Source: Platycnemis pennipes (Eukaryota; Arthropoda; Insecta; Odonata; Platycnemididae). Taken from it: DNA of 64,000 bases. Where the stretch lies: assembly GCA_933228895.1 (NCBI GenBank), contig OW121856.1:113187163-113251162 (forward strand), written 5' to 3'. Each line of letters starts with the position of its first letter. The stretch's first letter is position 1. The notes below the pieces were generated by a model that did no database searches, had not been told where the DNA came from, and saw only the letters and a list, made by a program, of their open reading frames with translations. The position numbers and the translations under genes were made by a program. This document shows, piece after piece, positions 11,169 to 21,300 of the stretch.

Positions 11169-12452
11169 TCTATCGGCAAAGTGAAGATGGTTGACCTGCT
11201 CACTAAATGTCCCTTCATAAGACCCATTGCTAGGTTATTTAGAAATATTCTTCTGTGGTATTGGTCTTTGTCACTGTGTTTGCTAAAATACAGAATTTGA
11301 CAGTTTATGCCCGCTATATTTAAAAATTCAACAAATAATGCCAGGGGCCACCTTTTTGTTATTTGCGATACAGAACATGCCACGCACATTTCATCAACCG
11401 TGTCCACTGTACCTTTGGTGATGTCAAATCCAATATAATTTGTGGTTTGTTGGAAGCCTCGTTGATGTCAGGAGAATCATGCATTGTGGGCAGTAATATC
11501 ACGGATTTGTTTTCTTGTGGTACGAAAGACACTAGTATCTTGTTCCTTTGGAATCCAAACAAAGATGAATTGACCTTCCTTGCTTTATTTGGCAGAAATT
11601 CAAAAGGGATTTCACGTTTGTGTTTTCGAATGGTGCCAATGAATGTTAACTTTTTTGACAGTAAATACTGAGTAAGTGCATAGTCAGTGTACCAATTATC
11701 TGTTGTTAGATTTCGGTTAGCATTTTGGAATGGCTCGATGAGATGCTTGACTGCGTCGGTTGGGGAATTTGATACTTTGTATTTGCCTTCCATCTGTTGC
11801 ACGCAGTAGACTCTTAAATTTCCAGCTTAAAAAGATTTAGCGTCACAACAACATATACTTTGTCCATACCTTGCAGGCATACTTGGGATATACTGCACAA
11901 AACTACATCTGCCTCGAAACGGGTGCAACGTCTCATCAATCAAGTTGTACTCGCCCATCGTGTAATTTTTCATGCAATTCCCTACAAATCAATCTAAAAG
12001 CTGCAAGTTTATCAGTCTTTCTTCTATCTGCTCTGGTCGCAGAATCATCAAAACGGAAGCATCGTAGCAGAAACAAAAATCTCTTATAGCTCATGACTGC
12101 TCTAAGTGCCACAATACCACTATCATCTGGATTCCATAACTCGAATACGTTCGTATGTAGACCATGTTTTATGGCAATCAGAAATAAAGCCCTAAACAAA
12201 GCAAGAATTTTGGTTTTTAAAGTAATTCTAGCATCTCTCTCTCTCTCTTGAATAGGCCACATCAGCACATTTACTCTCCATAAAAGCATTTGTGTAACTC
12301 ACAATTTCCTCGATCATGTCACTGTCAATCATTTTCTGAAATGCACTCACTTCATCGGTGATGTCTTTTGAAAAAGATTTCAGACCTGACATAATTTTCA
12401 CTATGTTCCTTACATTCATTTTTGTTTTCATTTTATATGGTTTTTTTTCCAC
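11096..12452 (-). pseudogene. piggyBac transposase, best-preserved relic
   Basis: Read on the minus strand from 12452, the fragments follow piggyBac transposase order. An acidic N-terminus comes first (about 12228-12452). Next is HGLHTNVFELWNPDDSGIVA with RAVMSYKRFLFLLRCFRFDD (11936-12289), then YNLIDETLHPFRGR with the first catalytic Asp. The NLTTDNWYTDYALTQYLLSK block has the second Asp, followed by LVSFVPQENKSVILLPTMHD. At the C-terminus VDTVDEMC carries the third Asp before TKRWPLALF. All three catalytic aspartates are recognisable, but they lie in different frames with stops between, so it is dead. It lies 40 bases from a Tigger terminus and 165 bases from a palindrome-bearing TTAA element. 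The palindrome-bearing element's transposase source is unknown. Confidence 0.9.
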
Positions 12453-12616
12453 TTGAACTTTTCATCCATACTGGAAACCAATACCTTAGATGTACAGTTG
12501 AGCATCTTTAATTCGGCTCAGCTGGGACCGAAGTGATGCCGGTTTAGGGATTTTGCCGGACTATGGGTCATGCATGGCAACTGGTGTATCTTCGACGTCT
12601 GGGATGTTTTCAATAA

Positions 12617-13784
12617 CACGTTCGCTGCGGCGTGACCCACCGGTGGGTCACGCTAATCCTTCTAGCGCTGCGGCCTTTTAATTCTTTGAATTGTCTCAAC
12701 TTGCGAGGAGTATTGTGAGAGTAGGATTCGAGATCTTCTCGAGTGACTTCACCCAGAGGTTAGTCACAGTTCAAATAACAGACTGCTATGTGTCACTTAG
12801 TGTGACCCACCGGTGGGTCACGCCGCCCCTCCTGAAACTCTTTTCAGCGTGAGCAGTGTGACCCACCGGTGGGTCACGAACAAATTTACATATTAGCATA
12901 TTATATCCAAAATACGTTTATTTTTTGCTTTCTTTTTGTTTTTTTCATGTTTATGCGATTTTCATACATAAGGATGAACAATACTCGATATAGTAAAACA
13001 AATGAACTTATTAAAAATAATGAAAATGTTTAGGACAATTTTTTCTCCTCAACCTCTTGGCTGTCCGTCAGTTGCTCGAAACTAAACAGTCCGAACTGCA
13101 CTCACCCGGCTGTGTGAGAGATTGACTCTCTCTCTTCCCTTCACCCCCTCCCCCCCTCTATGGAAGGGCAATTGGGAAAGAGTCGCGTAGGTTTCTTGAG
13201 CCAATCCCTCAGTGGTGGATGAGTGACCGTGCCCTTGCCGGGTGAACATCTTCCGAATTGCAGACACTACTTTTTTCTGAGTGAGACAAAGCACTATGTA
13301 CTCTTTCCAAAGGATCCCCCTTCCCTTTTCTCATAGTGTGAGCAGGGCTGGGGAATCGGTACGCACGGACGGGCAAGTACATCTCACAGACGGGCGCGAA
13401 CAAGGGCAGGCGCAATAAACAGAGATGGTTGGGAGTCTCCTGGGCTTTCCAAACGTCAGCAAATCTTTACCACATGCATTGTATTGTTGCCCCTCTCTTC
13501 CCCCATCCCACGCCAGGGTCTAGAAGATAGCGTGCCCCACGTGGCCGGTGGAGGGGTGGGTTGGGGGTGAAGCTGGGAGTAGCCTCCCCCAGCCTTCCTC
13601 TAATCTCAGGAAACAGCTGAGTATTGCCGCTTCAACCAACAACCCTCGGCAGTGGCCAGAAGCTCGGAAGGACTGTGACCCACCGGTGGGTCACACCGCC
13701 CATGCAAAAGGCTGAGTGTGACCCACCGGTGGGTCACACCGCGCTGTGAGGAGTAGGGCTTTAAACAGCTCCGCAGTGAACGTG
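12617..13784. mobile_element. Palindrome-bearing TTAA element (piggyBac-like MITE), copy 1
   Basis: It starts CACGTTCGCTGCGG and ends CCGCAGTGAACGTG, a 14-bp inverted terminus with one mismatch. It is flanked by ATAA (a decayed TTAA) on the left and TTAA at 13785-13788 on the right, as expected for piggyBac-type insertion. The 20-bp perfect palindrome GTGACCCACCGGTGGGTCAC occurs five times: 12632-12651, 12802-12821, 12858-12877, 13675-13694 and 13718-13737, three near the left end and two near the right. The interior contains pyrimidine-rich tracts and no credible gene; the 70-codon minus frame at 13082-13294 is shared with copy 2 only because the DNA is shared. Length is 1168 bp. Copy 2 is at 50433-51598. 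Confidence 0.88.
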
Positions 13785-14209
13785 TTAAAAGGAGTCAATT
13801 ATTTATAACAAAATATATTCGTTTGCCATTCATTTAACATCATTTTAAGGAGAGTCACTGAGAATAACTAGAAAGAAATGGTTTCATTATTCACAAAGTA
13901 ATTATTTATGAGTACAGAAGTTGCCCAGTGAGTGAAAATAACAGAATCTTCTCAAATAATCAGAATTAGAACGGACGGTGAAATGCTATTGCCTGCACGT
14001 GAAATTTCCCGAATCACGTCTATTTCTAAAAGAGTTTATCCTGCTCCATTAGCATTTGGCCAGAAATACTAACCAAGGCCTTCGACGCAATCGAAACCAC
14101 GTGATCTAAATCAGCACTTAAATCTTCTTTCGTAGTTTTTCTCTCTGTCTGTCTGTTTCTTCATGTCACTCTAAGAGTAAAATTTTGAGGATTTTCTCTT
14201 TCAGCTTCT

Positions 14210-14440
14210 AATTGTGTTATATTGTTGAAGATCCCACGCAGTATGTTTTAGACCAACGCTTAACTGATGCAACGCCGTCAAGCTTTTTCACAGCTTGCAC
14301 TTTTTCTGTGATCGTTAACGTTTTGTACTGATGCCTCAGTCCTCTGCTGTTGCCGCAACTGTATAGATTAGACATGATTTGGGAGTAACATAAGCAGATA
14401 ACAAATAATTTTATGAATTTACGTCTAGTGGTCAATCAAA
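14210..14440 (-). pseudogene. pogo/Tigger transposase N-terminus (HTH), relic A
   Basis: The minus-strand frame reads YKTLTITEKVQAVKKLDGVA followed by SVKRWSKTYCVGSSTI, the CENP-B-type N-terminal helix-turn-helix of pogo-superfamily transposases, which binds the element's ends. Only this domain is present; the CENPB-type second HTH and the DDE domain are deleted. The matching domain of relic B lies inverted at 18006-18180. Confidence 0.75.
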
Positions 14441-14576
14441 AATGCACGCACCATTGAAAGTGGCCGATCCGTAAATTAGTCCGTCTCGGTGATGTCTTCT
14501 AATTTACATGTTTACTTCAAGCTGCAGAATAATTTCAGTGTACACAAAGTAGAGTCCGATTGAAAACTCATGGCAC

Positions 14577-15370
14577 CTAAATGTGCGGAACGACAGCGAG
14601 TGGAGGTGAAGGTGCTTTTGGGGGTGGTAGTTTGGAGGGGAAGGCAAGTATGTACCCCTCCACTCGGGAGCTTAGGGGAAGGCAGGGTCTCAGGGTAGCC
14701 AACACAAGAGAATCCTTGTGTAGGCTTCCGCGGATTGTCTTACTTGAAGATGCTGGTCTTTCGGGATTCCCTCCATGTTGGTCCATAGATAGGTCCGTTG
14801 TGATTGGTTGTAGCATTGGTGTTCGTAATTGGCTGTAGCATTGGCGTCTGTGATTGGCCATTGAGATTTCTCTCGTAGAACTCGCTTCCAGGCGTTTGCT
14901 AGCGAGTAGCTGTCTTCCCTATTGAAGTTGTCTTCATGTTTGCTTATCTCGATAGCCTCTCGTATCATCCGTGGAAAATATCGTTTCTCTTGGGCAATAA
15001 TCTTTGCGTCTTCGAAATCGATGTTGTGGTTGGGGCCCGACCATGTGTGCTCTGCTATGGCAGAGAGTCTCTGCTATCTATTTCTTGTTGCCCTCTGGTG
15101 TTCCTGTAGACGGCATTTCAATGGTCTGGACGTCTGTCCAATGTAGCTGCTCCCACAGCTGCATTTCACTTGATATACACCACTCTTAGATTCTCTTTTT
15201 ATCTTGTCTTTTACTCTCACTAGCATGTTTGATGTTTTGGAGACACGATTAAATCTCGTCACAATATTGTATTCCCAAAAGTAGTCCCCATATCTTCTAC
15301 CTTCCTTACCCCATGATTCACATTCGAGTTTGGAGGATGCGACAAGAGTAGATGGGAAAAGCGTAAACAA
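14577..15370 (-). pseudogene. Penelope-like element: GIY-YIG endonuclease region
   Basis: The minus strand encodes the C-terminal part of a Penelope-like element polyprotein. KSGVYQVKCSCGSSYIGQTS is the GIY-YIG endonuclease start, and RPLKCRLQEHQRATRNR follows. After a frame change comes AEHTWSGPNHNIDFEDAKII and then an NREDSYSLANAWK tail. GIY-YIG nicks target DNA for reverse transcription. The RT domain is missing and several frames are used, so this is a 5'-truncated dead copy. Its 3' end is abutted by Tigger copy A, and no hammerhead motif remains. Confidence 0.85.
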
Positions 15371-15896
15371 AGCTGATTATGAGAACCATAACTCGGCAGC
15401 GATTTGGGGAAAACAAAAGAATCTGGGGGGATTCACGTGAAGCGAGATGGGAGGAGCGGCTACCAAAAAATATAAGTGGCAGGGAAAATGGGTAAAGGAC
15501 ATCACAGCATCCAGAAATTATGACTCCACCGTGCCTACAGTAGGTGAAGGCCACGAAAAATTTCTGCATGCCCGAAAGCAATATGATTTTGGTGAAGAAT
15601 TCCAGTTTGATCCCATAATGTTCAATTTGAAATTCTCTAAAAGAGACACTGCATTTAAATTTTCTGAAAACTGTTCATTGTATTTCGTGAGTAATTTTGA
15701 CTGATTGTTAATGTGGCGCTATGCCAACAAATGATTGACCTCACTTCCCTGTGGTAGTTAAAACATAATAACGTTGCCTTCGTCGCTGAGGGGTGAAAAA
15801 GCGACTGAAACGCTGAATTCATTAAATTTCATATCAGAGTTATAAAGTTTTTTTATTACTAAGAGACATGGATGTAATTTAGTTGCAAAACTTACA
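15371..15896. other. No gene recognised between PLE and Tigger relics
   Basis: An 85-codon + frame at 15447-15704 (ATKKYKWQGKWVKDITASRN) has no domain that I know. The stretch is probably non-coding flank of one of the adjoining elements. Confidence 0.35.
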
Positions 15897-17523
15897 TCAT
15901 GACTTGTAAACATATATGAAAGAGTTATTTATTGCTAAAAAAAATGTAGTAGTTTGTAAAGTAGTTGGTTTACTTTTCTTTTCGTGTAGTTCATGAATGT
16001 GTTTACATACAATGCCCATGGCTTTAGCTGCATTGCCATCTGCACTCAGTATTTTATGTAACGCCATTTCCACATTTGAAATCGCAGCAAATGCCTCCTT
16101 ACGAGTTACTCGTGTATTTTCGAATTGCTTTTCTGCCTCCTCTTCCTCGTCAGAATCACTCACTTCTTCCATGCGTTCAGAGACATCAAGGTCCGCTTTC
16201 TTCCCTGAAGTGCTCTCATCAGCATTTCATTCTTCAGGAGTGGCAATCACAAAATCGTCGAAATGGACATATTCCGAAGAAGTGGTTGGACACTCTATTT
16301 CACCATGAATTTCGGGCCAGTCGAAGTCTTCACTGAAGTCACTGTCATTGAATGTAATTCACCAAAACCAGCTTTTTAGAGGCAGTTTTCTATAAATGAG
16401 GAAGAAACTTCATCCCAAGAAGCAGCTATGTTCCACATCGCATCCAGCGCATTCCATTTTCCGATTTCATGGGCGAGAATATTTCTTGAGGTTTCTCTAC
16501 TCAAATGCCTCACCAGTTTTTTCCTTTATGAGCACTTCAGTTAATTATACCCTGATATGGGGGCTGCAGGAACTAGTGGCATTGGCCGGAAGGAAAAGAA
16601 CTCTAATATTATTTAGAGTGGGCCATTCAATGTTGTGCTCAGCACACTGAATGTTTCGATCCCGACTAGCTATCTTTTGTTCGAAAATTAAGGGCGACTC
16701 AAGAAATAATTTTGCGGTCATCCAAGCTTTTTTGTTAGCCCTATAAACACAGGGAATGGTTTGGACTTTGAAATATCTGGGATTGCTGTATTTTACGAGC
16801 ACCAGAGGCTGTAACTTCTCGCTGCCATCGGAATTGCAACATAGCACTACGGTTAGTCACTCCATACTTCTTTTTCGTCCACAGTAAAATAGGTTGTAAA
16901 ATATTCCACTTTCATCCACGTTAAAAATATCTTTAGGTGCGTAGTCCACAAAAATGTGTTTGACGTTCGATCGCCATCTCTCAGCTGCCTCTACATCATC
17001 TGATGATCCTTCTCCACTCATGCGCAAAGATGCAATACCATGCCTCTTTTGAAATCTCTGTAACCACCCGTTGGAGCATTTAAATTCCTGGCCCATTTTA
17101 AGTGCGATCATGTCGGCCTTTTCTTTCGCCATGGCCTTGATGGAGGAATGTTATTTCACCTGCATCGGAAGAACCACTCCAATCACTCACTCTCTACCTC
17201 TTCAAATTCTGCTCCCCATATCCTCTTCTTCCTACCATCGTCCTTTCCACTCTCTAGTTGTGATTCTACTGCATCATGATTTTTCAGGCATGTCGACAGG
17301 ACCAAGAGCCGAATATCATAATGCTTTGCAATTTACGTTTTTGTTTTAACCCCACGATCTCCTCACAAATTACACTGAATTTCTCTTTAATTGTCAGTTT
17401 ATTGTGTTTTCTCTTTGGAGGCATCTCAAATCCTACCTTCCTTCTATGGACATATTGGACTAAACGGATTTGACCTACAATGAAGGAATAAATTGTTATA
17501 GGCAAAATATAAAGGTCAGACAT
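15897..17523 (-). pseudogene. Tigger/pogo transposase relic
   Basis: Read on the minus strand from 17523, MPPKRKHNKLTIKEKFSVIC is the N-terminal helix-turn-helix typical of Tigger transposases. At 17132 a second DNA-binding region follows (FKCSNGWLQRFQKRHGIASL). FNVDESGIFYNL has the first DDE catalytic Asp. LQPLVLVKYSNPRYFK and LLFLPANATSS-like blocks (16545-16847) are the middle and end of the DDE domain. The expected second Asp motif (VDNCSAHP-like) is not preserved. An acidic tail (SDSDEEEEAEKQFEN, 15897-16172) closes it. Frameshifts separate all parts, so it is inactive. It lies between the inverted Tigger fragments A and B but is a different subfamily. Confidence 0.85.
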
Positions 17524-17613
17524 TACGCAAGGACCACAAAATAAAAAGCAAAGAAAAACAGTTCAGCGCCAAATCATAACAATGATGTTTTTCACCTATC
17601 AAGCTAAATACTA

Positions 17614-19080
17614 CTGTTGAGCACCCTTAATCCAGGAACACCCATAATACGGCACGTTGGCCACTACCACCTACCCGGTACTTTGTGGAAAATGCCGAAA
17701 AAATTTTACAGAAACATTGCTTCGTAACCTGCCGAGATAATTTCCCATTCTCAATGTTAATTTTCCAATTGCGAGAATCAGAATAATTTAAACATATTAA
17801 TTTCTGGTACTTCGTGTACACTGGAACTATTCTGCAACACTAACTTAACGTACAAAATTGAAGACACCACCGAGATGACTACGACTAGTTTACAGATCGG
17901 CCACTTTCAATGGCGCGCGCATTTTTGATTGACCACTGGACGTAATTTAATACAATTATTTGTTATCTGTGTATGTAACTCCCTAATCATGCCTAATCTA
18001 TACAGTTGTGGCAACAGCAGAGGAGTGAGCTTCAGTACAAAACGTTAACGATTGCAAAAGAAATGCAAGTTGTGAAAAAGCTTGACACCGTTGCATCAAA
18101 GCACCGATCGGTAAAGCATTTGTCTGAAACATACTGCATGGGATCTTCGACAGTACAACAACACATTAAGAAGAAGAAGAAGAAAGAGAGATTCCTCAAT
18201 ATTGATCTGTTAAAGTGACACAAATGATAAATGGACGACAGAGAGAAAAACTATGAAAGACGATTGAAGTGTTGATTTTACATTGCGTGGTTTAGATTGC
18301 GTCGAAATGAAGGGCTTAATTAGTATCTCTGGCCGAATGCTAATTGAGCAAGGGGATCGGGTTGGTCTGGTGGCTAGAGTACTGGTCTCCCATCCCAAGG
18401 GCCCGGGTTCGATTCCCGTCGAAATAAGTGGGGATTTCAAAGACTTTCATGTTTCTGAAGACAAACATATGATGATGGAGTTGATTGACTGCGCAAACAG
18501 CACCCATAACGCTGAACTAAAGGAAATGGAATTCGCAAATTTAGAGGAAAGGATAGCTAGGGACCACGATACTCTCCCCACACATTTCACCAATGATGAA
18601 TCGTTGAATATCGATATAACGATAATCGAATAACGATAAATCTGAGTGGGAATGAAGATGAAGAGCCTTAAATTGTTGAAGGAAGACGAAATTAACGATG
18701 ATCTTTAATGAATTATCCAGTCTGGTCGCCCGCAACGTAGTGATGTGTGGTCGTACAGACGACACCCACACGTTGACATCACGCTGAATCAGCTGATAAC
18801 AAATCAAGCACGGTACAAAATATATTGCATGAAACACATCATAAGAAATATCAAATTTGATATACCTACCCTTTTCCAATGATAATATTACACTTTTAAA
18901 TGTGCAGTAATATGATGCACACGATGCTTAGCTTCTGTTATTTTCACTCACTGCGCAACAACAATACTTTCCAGTAATAACTTTGTGAGTTAAGAAACAA
19001 TTTCTTTTTGATTATTCTCAGTGACTCTTTTAATAATTATGTTCAGTAAATGGCAAATGAATATATTTTGACAGAGAAAA
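17614..19080 (+). mobile_element. Tigger/pogo element copy B
   Basis: TA at 17612-17613 precedes CTGTTGAGCACCCTTAATCC, a Tigger-type terminus pointing rightward. The + strand then carries GATCGGCCACTTTCAATGG, the HTH remnant YKTLTIAKEMQVVKKLDTVA (18006-18180), and at about 18890-19075 sequence that is the reverse complement of 13790-13960 in copy A. Most of the transposase is deleted. The right terminus is missing where PLE-end sequence begins at about 19085. Confidence 0.65.
18352..18424 (+). repeat. tRNA-derived SINE head
   Basis: GGTGGCTAGAGTACTGG resembles the RNA polymerase III A box, and GGGTTCGATTCCCG at 18406-18419 is a perfect B box with T-arm stem. A CCC-ATCCCAA-GGG arm lies between. 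No matching acceptor stem closes the cloverleaf, so this is a SINE or tRNA pseudogene and not a tRNA gene. It lies inside Tigger copy B. Confidence 0.7.
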
Positions 19081-19114
19081 TGACAACGTATGTTCCACTT
19101 GTAGATTTATTTAC

Positions 19115-19154
19115 GGTACAACTAGTTTCAGCGCTCTGACCCATCATCAGGTAC
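19115..19154 (-). ncRNA. Hammerhead-ribozyme-like motif, PLE 3' end (1)
   Basis: On the minus strand the order is GUAC, CUGAUGA, a 14-base stem-loop II region, GAAAC, then the stem III palindrome ACUAGU, then U and GUAC. CUGAUGA and GAAA are the invariant hammerhead core. GUAC before the core can pair with GUAC after the cleavage position (4 bp of stem I). The two-base-pair palindromic stem III is the type reported for Penelope-like elements. Stem II is weak as drawn by eye. It lies just downstream of the PLE relic at 19545-20024. Confidence 0.7.
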
Positions 19155-19228
19155 ATAATTTTTTTCCATCACACACACTTTATACGCAAAAAGGATGGGG
19201 GGCGATGTGCATTGGCATTGATGAGTGG

Positions 19229-19430
19229 ATGGGATGGAGTGGGTTGGGGGGAGGGGGTGGGTGGGGGGAGGGGGTGGGTTGGGGGGATGGAGTGGGTTGG
19301 GGGGAGGGGGTGGGTGGGGGGAGGGGGTGGGTTGGGGGGAGGGGGTGGGTGGGGGGAGGGGGTGGGTGGGGGGAGGGGGTGGGTGGGGGGAGGGGGTGGG
19401 TGGGGGGGAGGGGGTGGGTGGGGGGATTAG
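19229..19430 (+). repeat. G-rich minisatellite (17-18 bp unit)
   Basis: About eleven units of the form GGGGGGAGGGGGTGGGT, some with a GGGATGGAGTGGGTT variant, run in tandem. The + strand has dense G runs able to form G-quadruplexes; the transposon sense strand (minus) is C-rich. It lies between the PLE coding end and its hammerhead-like motif. Confidence 0.9.
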
Positions 19431-19469
19431 TGGTGGGATTTAGGTAATGGGGTTCCGGAGGGGGTCCCT

Positions 19470-19514
19470 CTCACTAAGGGACCAGCAAGCCACGCCTGTT
19501 GGTCCCTTAGTGAG
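19470..19514. repeat. Strong hairpin, 15-bp perfect stem
   Basis: CTCACTAAGGGACCA (19470-19484) is the exact reverse complement of TGGTCCCTTAGTGAG (19500-19514), with a 15-base loop and further pairing outside (CCGGAG with CTCC-like bases). It lies in the 3' non-coding part of the PLE relic. Confidence 0.8.
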
Positions 19515-19544
19515 GGGGAGACCTCCAGAAGGGGGGAGGAGTGA

Positions 19545-20024
19545 TTTTCAAAGATGATTTCGTTCGTATCTCTAACTCTTCATAAGCATCTCTTCCCCAT
19601 TTGGTGTAGGATTTCCGGGACAAAAGTGCTCTGGTGCTCCCACAGATGTTTGGCAAAGTGGGATTTTTGTAGGTCACATTATAGGAAGTTCATGCTCCTC
19701 TGCCCCCCTCGTCTCGAAGGGCCTTCCCGTTTGCCCCACGTAAACTGCGCTGCAATGATTGCATTGCAATTTGTAAATGCCACTGTTCAGCAACTTTTCG
19801 GTGCGGTCTTTTGTTTTATTTAAAAGGGTTCTGAGGTTACAATTGTTGTGAAATGCTATTCTGAAATTGTCTCTAGGGAAGAGATTGCCTACTTTTTGTG
19901 AGGCAAGACCATAATATGGTAGTTTGCACCAGCGGTAGTCCATTTTACAATTGTTCTCAAGTACAATTTCACTCGAGAAAGGGAGACTTGGGAGGAAGAA
20001 AGGGGAAGAAGGCATAGTAGTCAT
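19545..20024 (-). pseudogene. Penelope-like element: GIY-YIG endonuclease region
   Basis: The minus strand reads MDYRWCKLPYYGLASQKVGN, then the GIY-YIG start SGIYKLQCNHCSAVYVGQTG with RPFETR. After one frame change it continues KSHFAKHLWEHQSTFVPEIL with HQMGKRCL, the usual PLE C-terminal tail. The reverse transcriptase is missing (5' truncation). Downstream on the same strand are a hairpin, a C-rich minisatellite and a hammerhead-like motif, so a complete PLE 3' end is represented. Confidence 0.88.
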
Positions 20025-20157
20025 GGCGCGAATGCCCCAAGAAAAAAGCTAGGGCCGAGATGCGTGTGCACTCGAGATATATTTGATTAGGGTGCTGCTG
20101 GTGTGCAGCGCACCATAAGCACAAACAAGTGTTCAAAATAGCTTGGAAGCACTTTAA

Positions 20158-20308
20158 CCTCTTCCACTCGGGTGTCAAGTGATACTCGACTCTGCGTAGC
20201 TCACTATCAACTCGTGTGTCAGGTGTCACTTGACACACGACATATGGGAAATTCAGGGGTATTTGAAAATTAAATTCCAAGAGGGTGAAAAAATCCGAGT
20301 GCAAAGGG
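20158..20308. mobile_element. Short TTAA MITE (151 bp)
   Basis: TTAA at 20154-20157 and 20309-20312 flanks the ends CCTCTTCCACTCGG and, reversed, CCCTTTGCACTCGG, an inverted terminus with three mismatches in 14. Inside, TGTCAAGTGATACTCG and TGTCACTTGACACACG give palindromic sub-repeats. TTAA target sites point to a piggyBac-mobilised miniature element. Confidence 0.75.
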
Positions 20309-20718
20309 TTAAAGTAATGTGTTCTCAAGAGTGTGATACCAAAATCACAACGACTACAAGCACTAACTACCATTGAATGGCACTGCCCCGGTGAATACGT
20401 TGGGGCGTCACTGGTCTAAATTCAACTTTGAGTTACATATTAAGTGTATTTTGAATTATCTGTACTATCATGTATGCAATTACCTATTCAGTTTGTCGGT
20501 AACTGCTCACAACTTGGAATTGTTTGAGATTTCGAATGAAGAGGGTTCGAACTAACTGGGGTTTAGTGTATAGAAGAGGGATGTCAGTTCCAGGTAAATG
20601 CCCCCATATGTTTCTGACCTGTGCTTAACACCTTCTGCATGTCTCTGGGTCAGTACAATATTAACATTATTTTTACCATCCTGGCTGCTGTTGTTGTACT
20701 CATTGACTTGTGGTGCAG

Positions 20719-20854
20719 TCTCTTCTTTGACAAGGGGAAGAGCAGCTCTGGGTTTGGCAGGGAAGGGAAGGAGGTGGAGGAAGACGTGGCTGAGGGTGCT
20801 GAGGAGCCAGTGACCGTCCCCGACATGAACGAAAGCTCTGAGGATGAGCAAGAT
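20719..20854 (+). CDS. POLR1A: POLR1A exon: start of the acidic insert
   Basis: The acceptor GACTTGTGGTGCAG precedes TCTCTTCTTTGAC; the donor is GTGAGT after GAT. The T at 20719 completes the split Ser codon from 7291. The frame reads SLFFDKGKSSSGFGREGKEV, then an acidic run including VEEDVAEGAEEPVTV and ESSEDEQD. RPA1 proteins carry a long, poorly conserved acidic loop at this place in domain 5, and phase and composition fit. Sequence similarity alone would not identify it; the phase match on both sides supports it. An alternative acceptor at 20760 would break the frame. Confidence 0.78.
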
Positions 20855-20944
20855 GTGAGTACTCCTCTCTCTGCTCAGCCATCAAGTGTTTGTATGAAGA
20901 AAATGCCTTGTCCTGAGCAGAACCTAATATTAGTCGAACCCTGT

Positions 20945-21300
20945 CTTAGGCAGAAGAAATTTTGGTCCTGCATGGGTCTTAGGGTTTAATGCATTATGGC
21001 TTCATGTTAAACGGAAACGGCCTATTGCAGGAACAGAATCGATTCCCATGCATGTGAACCTAGGTTAAGTGGACTGTCAAAACAAAATTCTATGCAAACA
21101 TTTGATCTTAAGCTCATAAAATTCAACTTCATCACTTTCATTTCCCCTATCTTCCTGAGCAAACCTTAAAAAGGGGCTTGACTAAGCTGACAGTAAGTGA
21201 TCGTTTGACCACTTATCGTGATAGTTTATTACTTCTAGAGAGGTTCATCCAATGCTACTCTCCACAAACGGGTCACTGTATATCACCAGGCTATGACGCC
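20945..21300 (+). repeat. Dispersed repeat A, copy 2 (inverted copy at 3790-4140)
   Basis: The copy carries blocks such as CAGAATCGATTCCCATGCATG, AAAAGGGGCTTGACTAAGCT and AGAGGTTCATCCAATGCTAC that match 3790-4140 in reverse complement. Class unknown. Confidence 0.65.

Larger units (their letters stand above)
12495..14550 (-). mobile_element. Tigger/pogo element copy A, interrupted
   Basis: The left end has target TA at 12493-12494 followed by CAGTTGAGCATCTTTAATTC, the classic Tigger-type terminus. Sequence at 13790-13960 and at 14210-14540 matches, inverted, parts of copy B at 17614-19080, including the N-terminal helix-turn-helix. The 1.17-kb TTAA element at 12617-13784 is inserted into it. 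The right end appears cut off where PLE sequence begins near 14577. Confidence 0.65.

Noticed and set aside
13082..13294. 70-codon minus frame shared with 50899-51108, at first taken as a conserved gene
   Set aside because: The two are copies of the same TTAA element, so identity reflects DNA copying. The frame has no domain, and overlapping frames are conserved equally.
18352..18424. A tRNA gene
   Set aside because: A and B boxes are good, but there is no 7-bp acceptor stem and the sequence continues as a SINE; called a tRNA-derived SINE instead.
19205..19447. Three overlapping + strand frames rich in Gly and Trp (about 72-80 codons)
   Set aside because: All three frames are open because the DNA is a G-rich minisatellite; no start context, splice signal or homology supports a protein.
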